From: Pseudomonadota bacterium
GTDB taxonomy: Bacteria; Bdellovibrionota; UBA1018
Assembly: GCA_027485695.1 (NCBI GenBank)
Contig: JAIXQO010000009.1
Location: forward strand, 1-64,000
Direction: 5' to 3'
Length of the DNA: 64,000 bases
The position numbers were made by a program, and so were the translations under genes. Shown here in pieces: positions 42,776-51,208 of this stretch. The notes beneath the pieces are model-generated. The model had not been told where the DNA came from and searched no databases. It worked only from the letters and a program-made list of their open reading frames with translations. Within the stretch, counting starts at the first letter, position 1, and the number at the start of each line of letters is the position of its first letter.

Positions 42776-43155
42776 CCGAAATATCTTTCAGATTTCTCCA
42801 AGGTCCAATGAGGTTCACTTCATCTAACATCGATTGCCGTTACTGTTTTCAATCGAATGATCCGCAGTCAGGAACCGGGACAGTTTGTCTATACTAATTA
42901 CATACGTAGAGTTTAACTATTGATCCCAGACGCTGCCGATCGCAGGATAGTGCAACCATACGGGCGCTACGATGAAAAATAAAGTTCACGTTTAGGAGAC
43001 CCAACTGCGCAAGTGATCGAGAATACCTACGAAAAGAAGATCCTCACCGCGGACGCCAACAGAATGGGAACATTTTCACGAGTTGATCAGCGAAGGATCT
43101 TTGCAGCATTTTAATTGATTCGATAATTTGAACGCTAGAAACGGTAACAACTACT
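42776..43155. other. Intergenic region, nothing certain
   Basis: 380 bases of fairly AT-rich sequence. TATACT at 42890-42895 could be a -10 box but lacks a good -35 partner. No gene, tRNA or repeat is recognised. No clear Shine-Dalgarno precedes the gene at 43156 (CGGTAACAACTACT). Confidence 0.4.
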
Positions 43156-43887
43156 ATGAATTACATTCGATCTATTTCAATTTTGACGTCCCTCTGTGTT
43201 GCGGGAGCACTATTCGCAAACCCCGCTCAAGCCAACGTCGTTGCACCAGTCGATATGATTGGAAGAAACATCATACTGGTGGTGGGCAAAAAGCAAGTTG
43301 CCAAACAAACTCGCATTCAATTCACTGCTTGCCCCATCGACGCAAACACACGAGTCATCGACGCAAAAAAATGCGCCCCGATCGGCGCTAAAGACGGCTA
43401 TACCGAAGAAGAGCTTAAATCTCAGCGAATGGAGCACTTACTCTATTCCGTCGGAAAAGGTGCATTGGTCGTTGTCGGAGTCGGCGCAGTAGTCGCGGGT
43501 ACAGTCTTTGTCGGCGGAATTCCTGCGATGGCAGTATTCGGACTGGCGGGCGGTGGAGCTGGTGGAGCCGTCGTCGGAATTTTAGTTGGCGGGGTCGTCG
43601 CCTATGGACTTTTGTTCCACGACGTCGTTAAAAACCTGCCTGCAAAACAGCCTTCTGAGCCAAGCGATTTTGGCGCCTATCAAGCTCTTCGGGATCAAAT
43701 CATTCACGATGTGAACTTCTCGGCATCCGATGAAGATACCCTGCAAACGATCGACGCACTGGGAAAAGCGCTGAAAGAAATCGATGCTGACCGTGTGAAA
43801 GCCGCGCAAGAGAAGAAAAAGGAGCGCGAAGAAGCCATCGATCGCTTGGAAAACCTCAAGAAGAAGTATCAGCCAAAACTGCCTTAG
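43156..43887 (+). CDS. Hypothetical exported protein with long Gly/Ala/Val hydrophobic stretch
   Basis: A 243-residue protein: a signal peptide to about residue 26 (AQA-NV), a short domain with two cysteines (about 59 and 73), a continuous Gly/Val/Ala-rich hydrophobic stretch about 98-158 (two membrane helices in hairpin form), and a charged helical C-terminus (Lys/Glu-rich, 180-243). The plan is like that of the 7294-8067 product. The family is unknown. A perfect 30-bp palindrome lies 12 bases after the stop. Confidence 0.55.
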   Translation: MNYIRSISILTSLCVAGALFANPAQANVVAPVDMIGRNIILVVGKKQVAKQTRIQFTACPIDANTRVIDAKKCAPIGAKDGYTEEELKSQRMEHLLYSVGKGALVVVGVGAVVAGTVFVGGIPAMAVFGLAGGGAGGAVVGILVGGVVAYGLLFHDVVKNLPAKQPSEPSDFGAYQALRDQIIHDVNFSASDEDTLQTIDALGKALKEIDADRVKAAQEKKKEREEAIDRLENLKKKYQPKLP

Positions 43888-43899
43888 TCTTAGCCTGCA

Positions 43900-43929
43900 C
43901 CCCGAACAACTCACGTGAGTTGTTCGGGG
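43900..43929. repeat. Perfect 30-bp palindrome
   Basis: CCCCGAACAACTCAC (43900-43914) is followed directly by its exact reverse complement (43915-43929). It lies 12 bases after a stop codon. The sequence after it (ATATTATTACAC) is AT-rich but not a T-run, so it is a poor intrinsic terminator; it may be an RNA stability hairpin, a rho-type end, or a protein-binding site. Confidence 0.85.
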
Positions 43930-44079
43930 ATATTATTACACTTATTTACTTTACTTCTAGTCAACTACTTACAAAAACGCAATCTCTATTTCACCTTGTT
44001 CATGAAATATATTCCCGCAAAGACACATTCCGAACCCTAAAAAACAGCGAGATACTGGAATCACAAAGGCGGTAAGAAC

Positions 44080-44397
44080 GTATGATGATGCGCTCGGAAC
44101 GATTCAAAATGTCCGTTTTCGCTCGCGAAAAAGACTTAGGCCCCGTTCGCAAGAGTCCCGGGTCGCCCCGAGGATCGGCGGATGCGGAGGCACCGCATAG
44201 CTCCGACAAGAGACTAGGCGAGGCGCGCGCAGGCGATGTTCCGCACAGAGCTCACCGCAATGAGTCTCCGGGCACACCGCCATGAACGCTAGCGAGGCGG
44301 GCCATTCACCAACAACCTCACTGGAACCTAAAACTTAAAAAATCAAAATGAACCGGGACCGCGCCCCTAAAAAGGCCTCCCGGTTTTTTCTTTTTTC
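44080..44397 (+). ncRNA. Candidate structured RNA ending at an intrinsic terminator
   Basis: A stretch of about 270 bases (44080-44350) is clearly richer in G and C than its surroundings, contains several possible stems (for example ATGCGG-AGGCA-CCGCAT around 44180) and encodes no credible protein. It runs into a good terminator (AACCGGGA 44351-44358, TCCCGGTT 44378-44385, then TTTTCTTTTTT) with no plus-strand protein gene to terminate. I could not match tmRNA, RNase P, SRP or 6S consensus pieces. Confidence 0.3.
44351..44397 (+). terminator. Intrinsic terminator
   Basis: An 8-bp stem, AACCGGGA/TCCCGGTT, with a 19-base loop is followed by TTTTCTTTTTT. The nearest plus-strand coding gene ends 460 bases earlier, so the terminator probably serves an RNA transcript from 44080-44350. 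Confidence 0.75.
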
Positions 44398-44566
44398 ACC
44401 ACTCTGTTGTAACTAAAATGAAACCAATGACGAGTGCCTGGATCAAGCTCGACCCGACCGAAGAGCGCGCAACCTGGGATCGATTTGAACGTGATTTTCA
44501 ATTCTCCCCGAGCACGACAGAATTCCCAGCCATTCAGGCTCTGCACACGACCATCCGAAAAACTAC

Positions 44567-45085
44567 CTAAGGCATCACGCACCGAACCGCCGCCAAATCC
44601 GAGCGATTTTTACCGGCCGTCGTAGAGCCGTTCGGCTCTTTTCTCACGTACGCGAGTGCTCGCGATGGATTCGAGTGAATAGTCGATGACCAGTAGATCT
44701 CGTTCTTTTTTTGAGCGGGCTCATCTCTCGTCATTTTTGCGAGTTCTTCGGCGCTCGGAAGGCGACCTCCCCGACTCCAGCACGCACGGACTGCATCCGA
44801 ATCTTCGATTCTCCGCCCGTTCAATGTGTCGCCGACAAAATACCCTTCGTTGTCCTTCTTGCACCTCACCGTTGGGCCGGTTGGACTCTGAGGTCCGGGA
44901 TATGGGGTACCGATCGGCATCCGCTCAGAAACACAGTTTGCGTACTGATCCGGGAGTACAGAACCCCACTGAAGTTTCTCAGGAGAGCTACAACCCGTAC
45001 CAAGCGCTATCGGACCCAGCGCCAAGATCGCTTGAACGAGGATTGGTAAAATGCGCCTCGTTGGGGCGCCTGCGTTCTTCGACAT
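44567..45085 (-). CDS. Lipoprotein with DUF1566-like C-terminal domain
   Basis: A 172-residue protein with AGGAGG 8 bases before the ATG. The lipobox LGTGC lipidates C32. The C-terminal part follows the Lcl/DUF1566 pattern: AVRACWSRGGRLPSAEEL, IYWSST, ALAYV, NG, AAVRCVMP. This C-type-lectin-like fold is found in surface and adhesion proteins. It is a single gene; the downstream plus-strand RNA candidate converges on it. Confidence 0.7.
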   Translation of the reverse strand: MSKNAGAPTRRILPILVQAILALGPIALGTGCSSPEKLQWGSVLPDQYANCVSERMPIGTPYPGPQSPTGPTVRCKKDNEGYFVGDTLNGRRIEDSDAVRACWSRGGRLPSAEELAKMTRDEPAQKKNEIYWSSTIHSNPSRALAYVRKEPNGSTTAGKNRSDLAAVRCVMP

Positions 45086-45214
45086 GGTGAAATCCTCCTA
45101 TCGGGTGACTCAGGCCCATCGAACAGAAACTCTTTGTCCCACTTCGCTACTCAAAAGAATGTGCCTACAATAATCCTGCCATCCCATTCTGCATGGGAAC
45201 TGAGCCGGCGACCA

Positions 45215-46006
45215 TTACCTCACCTGATAACGAATCCAACCCGGTTGTGCAGCGTCTGCTTCATGGGTCGCAAGCGCATCAAACACTTTGTCTTCGGGCA
45301 CCCAGTAGGGTTCGTACCATTCACGATCCGGATCCATCACGAGCACCAGTCGCTTGCTCTCGTCGTAGGCTCCGATGGGTGCCGCATGCGCAAATCCCTC
45401 CGCGTCTCCCGTGAGCTTGCCTTGGACAAAGGCACTGAGAATCAAAAAGTCATTCGCCGATTTTTCGTTCGCAACTAATGCGTCATGGAACTGTTTTCGG
45501 GCTTCCGCAAGTTTTGACTTATTTTTCACATCGACCGGAAATAGTTCGACCTGGGTTTTCGCGTTCTGAAGCCCCAGTTTGCTGACCGCCTGCTTAAGAA
45601 CTTCGACCAAGTGTCGATTCCCAATCACGCTTCGATCGAGCTTGCCGATAAACAAATCGACGATTTGAATTTCGTGACTCAGGAGTTCCGAATACTTCTT
45701 CTCCGCATATTTCTCTAAAAACGATTCGATCGTCAAAAGAGGCGTATCCGTATCCAAAGAACGGGACCCTCGGGCTGCATTCAATACCATCGTAAAAGTA
45801 GCTGCGGTGCACTGCTGCCCGAGTTTCTGCCCCGTATAGAACGGCATCATCGCCCAGAAATCAGCGGCATCATTTTTCTTGAAGTATTCGGCATTCGAGC
45901 GGCTCGATAGCGGCTCGGCAAACTTGCCGTACTTGGGACCGGCGGCAAACGTGGTCGCCGAAAACACCGCCGTAAAAACGAGCAATAAGAATAAGCGATT
46001 GAACAT
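45215..46006 (-). CDS. Secreted phytochelatin-synthase-like cysteine protease
   Basis: A 263-residue protein with a signal peptide (LFLLLVFTAVFSATTFA). It matches the catalytic domain of phytochelatin synthase (clan CA, family C83): C66 in GQQCTAATFTMVLNA, H207 in FAHAAPIGAY, and D225 in LVMDPDREWYEPYWVP, the last with the typical YPPHWVP-like continuation. Bacterial relatives mostly hydrolyse glutathione or gamma-Glu-Cys rather than make phytochelatins. The export signal places it in the periplasm. The region has no metal-resistance genes, so a role in metal defence is not supported. Confidence 0.75.
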   Translation of the reverse strand: MFNRLFLLLVFTAVFSATTFAAGPKYGKFAEPLSSRSNAEYFKKNDAADFWAMMPFYTGQKLGQQCTAATFTMVLNAARGSRSLDTDTPLLTIESFLEKYAEKKYSELLSHEIQIVDLFIGKLDRSVIGNRHLVEVLKQAVSKLGLQNAKTQVELFPVDVKNKSKLAEARKQFHDALVANEKSANDFLILSAFVQGKLTGDAEGFAHAAPIGAYDESKRLVLVMDPDREWYEPYWVPEDKVFDALATHEADAAQPGWIRYQVR

Positions 46007-46206
46007 TCGTGCGTTTCCTCGTGTTCTAGAAATGTCACAGTCGCGAATGCGCGACCATTGACCGGGAATTCGAAAGATAGGTTCCTACCTATATGAAATG
46101 CCCCGACCACCTATTTTACTCAACGTGATTCTTTGACTAATGATCAAGACTGAGTCAGCCCACGACGTTCGAATTCCACTTTCAAAACTTAAGAAAAGAG
46201 TTCTCC

Positions 46207-46707
46207 ATGAAAATAGCCCACACCCTGATTTTGGCCGTACTCGCTTTCAGCCCTGCTCGTTCTTTCGCCGACAGCTGCACCGAGGACTCCGTCAACTTAG
46301 ACTCAACCGCATACCTAGGAGCGGTGACCCACCGAGTTTCCAGCATCTACCGCCGCTGCACGCCTATTGCCGTATCCTACCCGCAAATGAGTCAACAGAA
46401 CTGCGGACTGGTCGTCCTGTCCCTGGGATCTAGAAAAGTGCTCGAAGACTTTGTCGCACAGATTCATATCGAGACAAATCCAGGTCAAACCCTTCGTCGC
46501 AGTGTCATTCGATCGTTCTCAGATCGAACCGGTAGTCAGACCTATTTCGTGAGCTACGACATCACGCCTTTCTATGGAACCTATGTTTTTCAAAGCAGAC
46601 TTCAGACCAAAACGGGCGCCACGCTTCACGATCTCGCCAAATCCATTGGCGGCGATCTGTATCTGAGATCAGTGAGCTGCGACGAGCTTGCCACCGGTCG
46701 TTTCTAA
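46207..46707 (+). CDS. Hypothetical secreted protein with disulfide cysteines
   Basis: A 166-residue protein with a signal peptide (MKIAHTLILAVLAFSPARSFA) and four cysteines in the mature part (about 24, 51, 66 and 158). Beta-rich, with no recognised motif. AAGAAAAGAG precedes the ATG. It ends at a clear terminator and so forms its own transcript, divergent from the phytochelatin-synthase-like gene. Confidence 0.6.
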   Translation: MKIAHTLILAVLAFSPARSFADSCTEDSVNLDSTAYLGAVTHRVSSIYRRCTPIAVSYPQMSQQNCGLVVLSLGSRKVLEDFVAQIHIETNPGQTLRRSVIRSFSDRTGSQTYFVSYDITPFYGTYVFQSRLQTKTGATLHDLAKSIGGDLYLRSVSCDELATGRF

Positions 46708-46719
46708 ATGACTCCACAG

Positions 46720-46751
46720 GCCCGAATGGAATCGGGCTTTTTGTTTTTGCA
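46720..46751 (+). terminator. Intrinsic terminator
   Basis: GCCCGA (46720-46725) pairs with TCGGGC (46732-46737), followed by TTTTTGTTTTT. It ends the gene at 46207-46707. Confidence 0.9.
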
Positions 46752-46782
46752 ACTCAGTGTTCACGATCTAAAATAGAAGCAC

Positions 46783-47487
46783 GTGAACTCTTTGCAGACG
46801 ATATATCTCCTTCTCGCTATCTCGCTTGGGGCCTCATTCTCGCGTTGGGGAATTCGCCTCACCTATCCCCTTCGGGTTTTCTCGACTTGGATTCACGAAT
46901 GTTCGCATGCCGTAGTCGCCACCCTTCTCGGCGCTTCGGCGGTTCAAATCACACTCGCGAGCGACGGCAGCGGACTTACGAAATACAGAATGACTCCCAG
47001 CCGACTACGGCAGTCTGCCATTGCAAGTGCCGGGTACCTCGGTACGACTGTCGCAGGATGCGGAATTTTCTACTTGGCCGAGCGACGAACCCTCGGACCG
47101 TTAACGGCCAGCGCTCAACAAGTGCTTCTTGGGCTTGCCGTACTCACAGCACTGAGCCTCCTGATTTGGATCAGAAATCTGTTCGGATTTATCGCAGTGA
47201 CTGCGCTGACTCTCGCCTTTGTAGCACTCTCTCGGCATCAAGCGCTTAGCCATTATTCGAGAGTCGTGCTTCTTTTCGTCGGAATTCAGACCGCTTTGCA
47301 CGCACTTTTTGATCTGAGAAATCTTTACCGGGTTGGTAAATCAGCGGCGACCGAAAGTGACGCTCAAACCCTCGCCCGGTTATTTTTCCTACCCGCCGGT
47401 TTCTGGGCCACCTTGTGGCTCGTCATGAGCGTCGCATTTCTTTATGCGACACTCCGATCGCTCTCTCTCATTCGAGCCCTTGTTTAA
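46783..47487 (+). CDS. M50B-like membrane metallopeptidase
   Basis: A 234-residue multi-helix membrane protein with a GTG start. HECSH at 38-42 lies in the first-helix context TWIHECSHAVVATLLGA, as in the M50B peptidases, and ASAGYLGTTVAGCG about 45 residues later is the second conserved helix. A final DxxN-like region is not obvious, apart from HALFDLRNLY near 170-180, whose D and N could supply the third ligand. It is expected to cut within or near the membrane. A small membrane protein and a second M50-like gene follow. Confidence 0.7.
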   Translation: MNSLQTIYLLLAISLGASFSRWGIRLTYPLRVFSTWIHECSHAVVATLLGASAVQITLASDGSGLTKYRMTPSRLRQSAIASAGYLGTTVAGCGIFYLAERRTLGPLTASAQQVLLGLAVLTALSLLIWIRNLFGFIAVTALTLAFVALSRHQALSHYSRVVLLFVGIQTALHALFDLRNLYRVGKSAATESDAQTLARLFFLPAGFWATLWLVMSVAFLYATLRSLSLIRALV

Positions 47488-47571
47488 ACTCAATCCGGTG
47501 AGACAAAAAGGGGCGGATATCGCCTGGCCTTTTTCTTGAAGAGTTCATCCTGAAGAGAAGAGGTCACGCAA

Positions 47572-47712
47572 ATGAAACCGATCAACTGCAAATGGAATCA
47601 AGTCGTCCATCGAGTCGAAGGCAAGGTGGGAGTCCCCATCTTGATGTATCTCTTTGGCGTACCAGGGGGCATCTGCCTCGTGGTCTGGTTATTCTTCTTC
47701 CGTGGAAAATAG
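47572..47712 (+). CDS. Small single-pass membrane protein
   Basis: 46 residues from the ATG at 47572, with GAAGAGG about 8 bases upstream. The first 20 residues are polar and basic (MKPINCKWNQVVHRVEGKVG); one hydrophobic helix follows (PILMYLFGVPGGICLVVWLFFF) and a short basic end RGK. The good ribosome binding site, charge bias and clean helix make it a likely real gene. It lies between the two M50-like genes and could be a partner, but nothing shows this directly. Confidence 0.6.
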   Translation: MKPINCKWNQVVHRVEGKVGVPILMYLFGVPGGICLVVWLFFFRGK

Positions 47713-47735
47713 AATGACACGAGATTCCCCACGTC

Positions 47736-48275
47736 TCATTCCTTGGACGTCACCTCAGCATCATCTGGCGCTATCCAGCGCCAGTAAAACCAAAACGTGA
47801 GAAAAATCGCAATCACCCAGCCCAATGCTCGCAATCGACCTGCATAGGCGAGATCACGCTCGAGGCAATTCCACCGCGTGAGGATTTCCGTCCAGTCATG
47901 CAGGCGATCTCCCGCGCCAAACAGCGGCAATTGCTGGGCTCGGGCGTCGGCCAGGTAACGGGAAATGTTCCAAAGATTTTCGACTCCCCAAATTCCGCAA
48001 ACATAAAAGGATGCCGTGTGACCCCTTTGAAAAAAATACCCCATCGTGACGACCGGAAAAACCAGCTGCCCCAGAGTCCCACCGTAAACCTCGAGCGGAT
48101 CCGAGACGAGCCCCAAGAAAAAATGCCCTGCTTCATGAAAAAGCAGGTTCACGCCGTCCACCACCGGGAGCCAACGCTGCCCCGAATGACAAAAGGTTGC
48201 GGCCACACAAAATACCGCCAGACCACCCAAGAAAACCGAGATCGGCACATCCTGCCACGAACGCTCGTCGCTCAT
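47736..48275 (-). CDS. Membrane protein with HEAGH motif, M50-like
   Basis: A 179-residue protein with about four membrane segments (13-30, 45-60, 70-95, 150-168). HEAGH at 47-51 in LLFHEAGHFFLGLV is a zinc-peptidase motif within a helix, and NLWNISRYLADARAQ near 100-115 resembles the second family block. Relatives of this size are usually annotated as hypothetical. It is convergent with the small membrane-protein gene, 23 bases apart. Confidence 0.6.
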   Translation of the reverse strand: MSDERSWQDVPISVFLGGLAVFCVAATFCHSGQRWLPVVDGVNLLFHEAGHFFLGLVSDPLEVYGGTLGQLVFPVVTMGYFFQRGHTASFYVCGIWGVENLWNISRYLADARAQQLPLFGAGDRLHDWTEILTRWNCLERDLAYAGRLRALGWVIAIFLTFWFYWRWIAPDDAEVTSKE

Positions 48276-48452
48276 CCTTCCATCCTAGCGGGATTTTGCA
48301 GATGCCTCAGTTGTTTTTTCCTCGCATCGCCGTCTCGAACCAACGACTTGAGCCCACACACACTCGCGTGAATCACTTGAACTCCCCCATACCGCATGAT
48401 AGCGCCTCTGAATCAGCACATCACCCCGCACAAACCCTCTTTGGAGCATTCC

Positions 48453-48854
48453 ATGAAATCGTTTTTTGCGTTGTTATCCCTGGCCCTGATCGCCGCACCG
48501 ACCCTGAGCTTCGCCTCGGGCGGAACCCACTGCAAAAGCTCGGTCGTCGACCTCTCGGTCGGACAAGGTCACTTGATTGGATCCCCACTCATTTCTGATG
48601 TGTTTTTCTCCAAGAACGAAAAACCTCTCGTCACCATTCCTCGAGATCAGGTGGTCAACTACTGGGTCGAGTCCAATGCACTCAGCATCCGCGCTACTGA
48701 CGCGGACATTTTGGAGGAAATTGCCCTCGTGAAGATCACTGGGCTCCGAGATCAAGGACTCGAGTATGTCGGCAAGATGGATGTTAAACTCCAACTCCCG
48801 GGCGGTAAGTCCCTGAATCGCAAGAACATCCGGGTCTCTTGCATCTTCGAGTAG
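48453..48854 (+). CDS. Hypothetical secreted protein
   Basis: 133 residues from the ATG at 48453 (GGAG 6 bases upstream), opening into a signal peptide, MKSFFALLSLALIAAPTLSFA. Beta-rich, with two cysteines (near 26 and 130) that could pair end to end. No known family. It is followed by a second secreted-protein gene after 23 bases. Confidence 0.6.
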   Translation: MKSFFALLSLALIAAPTLSFASGGTHCKSSVVDLSVGQGHLIGSPLISDVFFSKNEKPLVTIPRDQVVNYWVESNALSIRATDADILEEIALVKITGLRDQGLEYVGKMDVKLQLPGGKSLNRKNIRVSCIFE

Positions 48855-48877
48855 ACTGACCTAGGCTGATCTCAATC

Positions 48878-49384
48878 ATGCTTCGTTTCATACTGATGAT
48901 CGGCATCACAACTCTTTCGGTACTCCCAGCGCAGGCTGGGAGTAATCGCCTGGTGGTTTCACCTTTTACTGCGACGCTTTCCGTCCAGGACCCTGAGATT
49001 AACCTCCGCGAAGCCAAGATCATCATTCAGAATATTTTTTGCAGTCGGGTCGGCTCCTGCGCCGGCGGACCGATCGAAGAATCTACGCTGAAACTCAATT
49101 TCCTTTTTAACATTGCAACCGCAGTCGCCTACGCCTCCTTGAATGCTCCAGAAACACTGGAGTCGTCACGTTGGATGCATCGATTCCAGGCCTGTCGCGT
49201 GATCCTTCGTATTCATGGCGAAACCGAAACTCGCAGACTCGCAGGCGAATTCAACCTCATCTGGAAAAATGGCAGCGAAACCTGCGCGTCCCCCAGCGCG
49301 GTTCGCGAACTCATTCTACGAGAGCTCGTGACTCCACTTCGCGTTTCTCGCGAAGGCGTGAGTGGTCTTCGCATCGAGCGCTAA
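48878..49384 (+). CDS. Hypothetical secreted protein
   Basis: A 168-residue protein with a signal peptide (MLRFILMIGITTLSVLPAQA) and four cysteines in the mature region (CSRVGSC near 55-61, then one near 106 and one near 136). No motif is recognised. It probably shares a transcript with the preceding gene and is convergent with the DUF2007 gene. Confidence 0.55.
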   Translation: MLRFILMIGITTLSVLPAQAGSNRLVVSPFTATLSVQDPEINLREAKIIIQNIFCSRVGSCAGGPIEESTLKLNFLFNIATAVAYASLNAPETLESSRWMHRFQACRVILRIHGETETRRLAGEFNLIWKNGSETCASPSAVRELILRELVTPLRVSREGVSGLRIER

Positions 49385-49391
49385 TACCCGT

Positions 49392-49763
49392 CTAAAACGA
49401 CTCTCCACACGCATCACATTTGCGACGTTTTTTCTGAAACGGCAGCGGAACCGTCAGGGCAAATAGGCTCAGAAATGCCAAACGCCAACTCCAATCGTTT
49501 TTCTTCACGCGATCTGAACCGCACTGAGGACAGACGATCTTTTCGACCGATGCATCCACTTCTTGGAGAATCTGGGTCGCTCGCTCAAAATCGGCTTCCT
49601 GTACGTCGAGCCGAATTCCCCCCAGTGCGTTCGTGTAGAGCGCCATGATATTCGCCAGATACTCATCGCGTACGAAACACTCGATTTCTTCGGACTCAAG
49701 CTTGGTTTGCGCAATCTGCGCTTCAATGACGGATGGATATTTCCGGAGCGTTTTCCAACTCAT
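49392..49763 (-). CDS. DUF2007 protein with membrane-linked zinc ribbon
   Basis: 123 residues from the ATG at 49763 (MSWKTLRKYPS); a longer frame lacks support. Residues 1-70 match DUF2007, a PII-like putative signalling domain (SVIEAQIAQTKLESEEIECFV, then GGIRLDVQEADFERA). The C-terminal part has CPQC and CDAC pairs with a hydrophobic segment between them (LAFLSLFALTVPLPF), a zinc ribbon split by a membrane-like helix. It may relay a metabolic signal at the membrane; the partner is unknown. Confidence 0.75.
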   Translation of the reverse strand: MSWKTLRKYPSVIEAQIAQTKLESEEIECFVRDEYLANIMALYTNALGGIRLDVQEADFERATQILQEVDASVEKIVCPQCGSDRVKKNDWSWRLAFLSLFALTVPLPFQKKRRKCDACGESF

Positions 49764-49826
49764 AGACTCAAAACTTAGCAGCTTTTCAACTTCTCGGCGA
49801 CCGGAACCGTGGGTACGATAGAGCCG

Positions 49827-50480
49827 ATGAAACTCAATCTTCCGATTCAGCATCGATTTCAGGCCGGCTCACACCCGCGCCGGGACAACTCACCTTTGCT
49901 CGTCGTTTTGCATGGCCGAGGTGATTCTCCCGAGGGATTTTCCTGGTTACCCGATGCGCTCAACTTCTCGGACCTCGCGTATCTTTTTCTGCAGGCGCCT
50001 GATCCGTACTACACGGGATACAGCTGGTATGATTTGCCTCCCGATCAGGGCCCCGGGATTCTCCGCTCTCGCGCGCTCCTGGAGCGCACGTTTGAGCAAC
50101 TCTGGACACAAGGATTCTCTCCGTCCGCCACACTCTTGCTCGGTTTCTCTCAAGGCTGCTTAATGACACTCGAGTTTGGCGCCCGGTATGAAAAATGCCT
50201 AGCAGGATATGTCGGAATCAGTGGCTACTGTTATGATGAAAAACAAATGGCCCTCGATGCGCAAGCCTTGAACAAGACCACGCCTTGGCTGATCACTCAT
50301 GGAACCCAAGACGAGGTCCTCCCGATTCTCCGAACGCGTTTGCAAATACAGTCGCTGATTCAAGCGGGCTTTCAGATCGACTACCGCGAGTACAATAAGA
50401 GCCACACGATCGATGACCGTTTAGAGTTTCCGGAAATTCGAACTTTCATCGAGGCAAACCTTGGACTCCATCATGGATGA
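49827..50480 (+). CDS. Phospholipase/carboxylesterase-family alpha/beta hydrolase
   Basis: 217 residues from the ATG at 49827. Cytoplasmic serine hydrolase with the catalytic triad S108 (GFSQGC), D162 (GTQDEVLP) and H193 (NKSHTID), and the oxyanion HGRGDSPEGF near 29-38. Size and motifs fit the AphA/YpfH-type carboxylesterases that act on small acyl esters. The methyltransferase gene starts 8 bases before its stop, so the two are coupled. Confidence 0.85.
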   Translation: MKLNLPIQHRFQAGSHPRRDNSPLLVVLHGRGDSPEGFSWLPDALNFSDLAYLFLQAPDPYYTGYSWYDLPPDQGPGILRSRALLERTFEQLWTQGFSPSATLLLGFSQGCLMTLEFGARYEKCLAGYVGISGYCYDEKQMALDAQALNKTTPWLITHGTQDEVLPILRTRLQIQSLIQAGFQIDYREYNKSHTIDDRLEFPEIRTFIEANLGLHHG

Positions 50481-51120
50481 TTTCTGGGACCAAAATTCCG
50501 AATCCTGGATACAAGTCGTACGAGATCAAGGCATCCCTAGTCGCGCCATCACGAGTCCCGCGCTAGTAGAGACCCTCGTCCAGCAATCGGCCCGACGGAT
50601 TCTCGACGTCGGATGCGGAGAAGGCTGGCTTGCTCCCGCCATTCGGGCGCGACTCCCCCAATCGGACTATCTGGGAATCGATGGATCTCCGGGATTGATT
50701 CGTGCCGCCCAAGCGGCCTACCCGGAATTTCGATTCACCGTCCTGAACTACGCGGCATTGGTGTCGTCCTCGACGCAACTTGAGGCCGAACCTTTTGACG
50801 CTGTGGTTTTTAATTTTTCCCTCTTTGAGCGAGACATAGAGAACGTTTTGACTGCGGTCAAACGAGAGCTTCGCAAGTCATCGGGTCGGCTGGTGATTCA
50901 AACGCTCCCCCCCGCGCACAACATCAGCGAACTGCGCCAAGAAGACTTCAAAACCATGAGCGCACCATTCCATGGCAAAATGGACTGGTATCATCTCACG
51001 CGTGCCGACTGGATCAAAAAACTTGAGCACGCAGGATTCACGCTAGAATCCGAGCAAACTCCTCAACACCCGGAAACTCAGGCCGAGTTGTCGTGGATCT
51101 TGGTCGCGCGCACGACGTAA
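50473..51120 (+). CDS. SAM-dependent class I methyltransferase
   Basis: 215 residues from the ATG at 50473. SAM-binding motif I is ILDVGCGEGWLA near 43-54, the acidic ribose-binding strand is YLGIDGSPG, and motif IV is FDAVVFNFSLFE. Ends in beta-strands typical of small-molecule methyltransferases of the UbiE/Coq5 type. The substrate cannot be told. It overlaps the esterase gene, which suggests a shared pathway or simple compact packing. Confidence 0.85.
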   Translation: MDDFWDQNSESWIQVVRDQGIPSRAITSPALVETLVQQSARRILDVGCGEGWLAPAIRARLPQSDYLGIDGSPGLIRAAQAAYPEFRFTVLNYAALVSSSTQLEAEPFDAVVFNFSLFERDIENVLTAVKRELRKSSGRLVIQTLPPAHNISELRQEDFKTMSAPFHGKMDWYHLTRADWIKKLEHAGFTLESEQTPQHPETQAELSWILVARTT

Positions 51121-51208
51121 TACATTTTTTAAATTTAATAATTTAAATCCAACAAAAATATTACCCAACTCATTAAATTCCAGATCGCTCGTCGTCGATG
51201 AGACGGGC

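Noticed and set aside
45215..46006. A heavy-metal resistance locus
   Set aside because: Apart from the phytochelatin-synthase-like fold there is no metal pump, sensor or metallothionein nearby.
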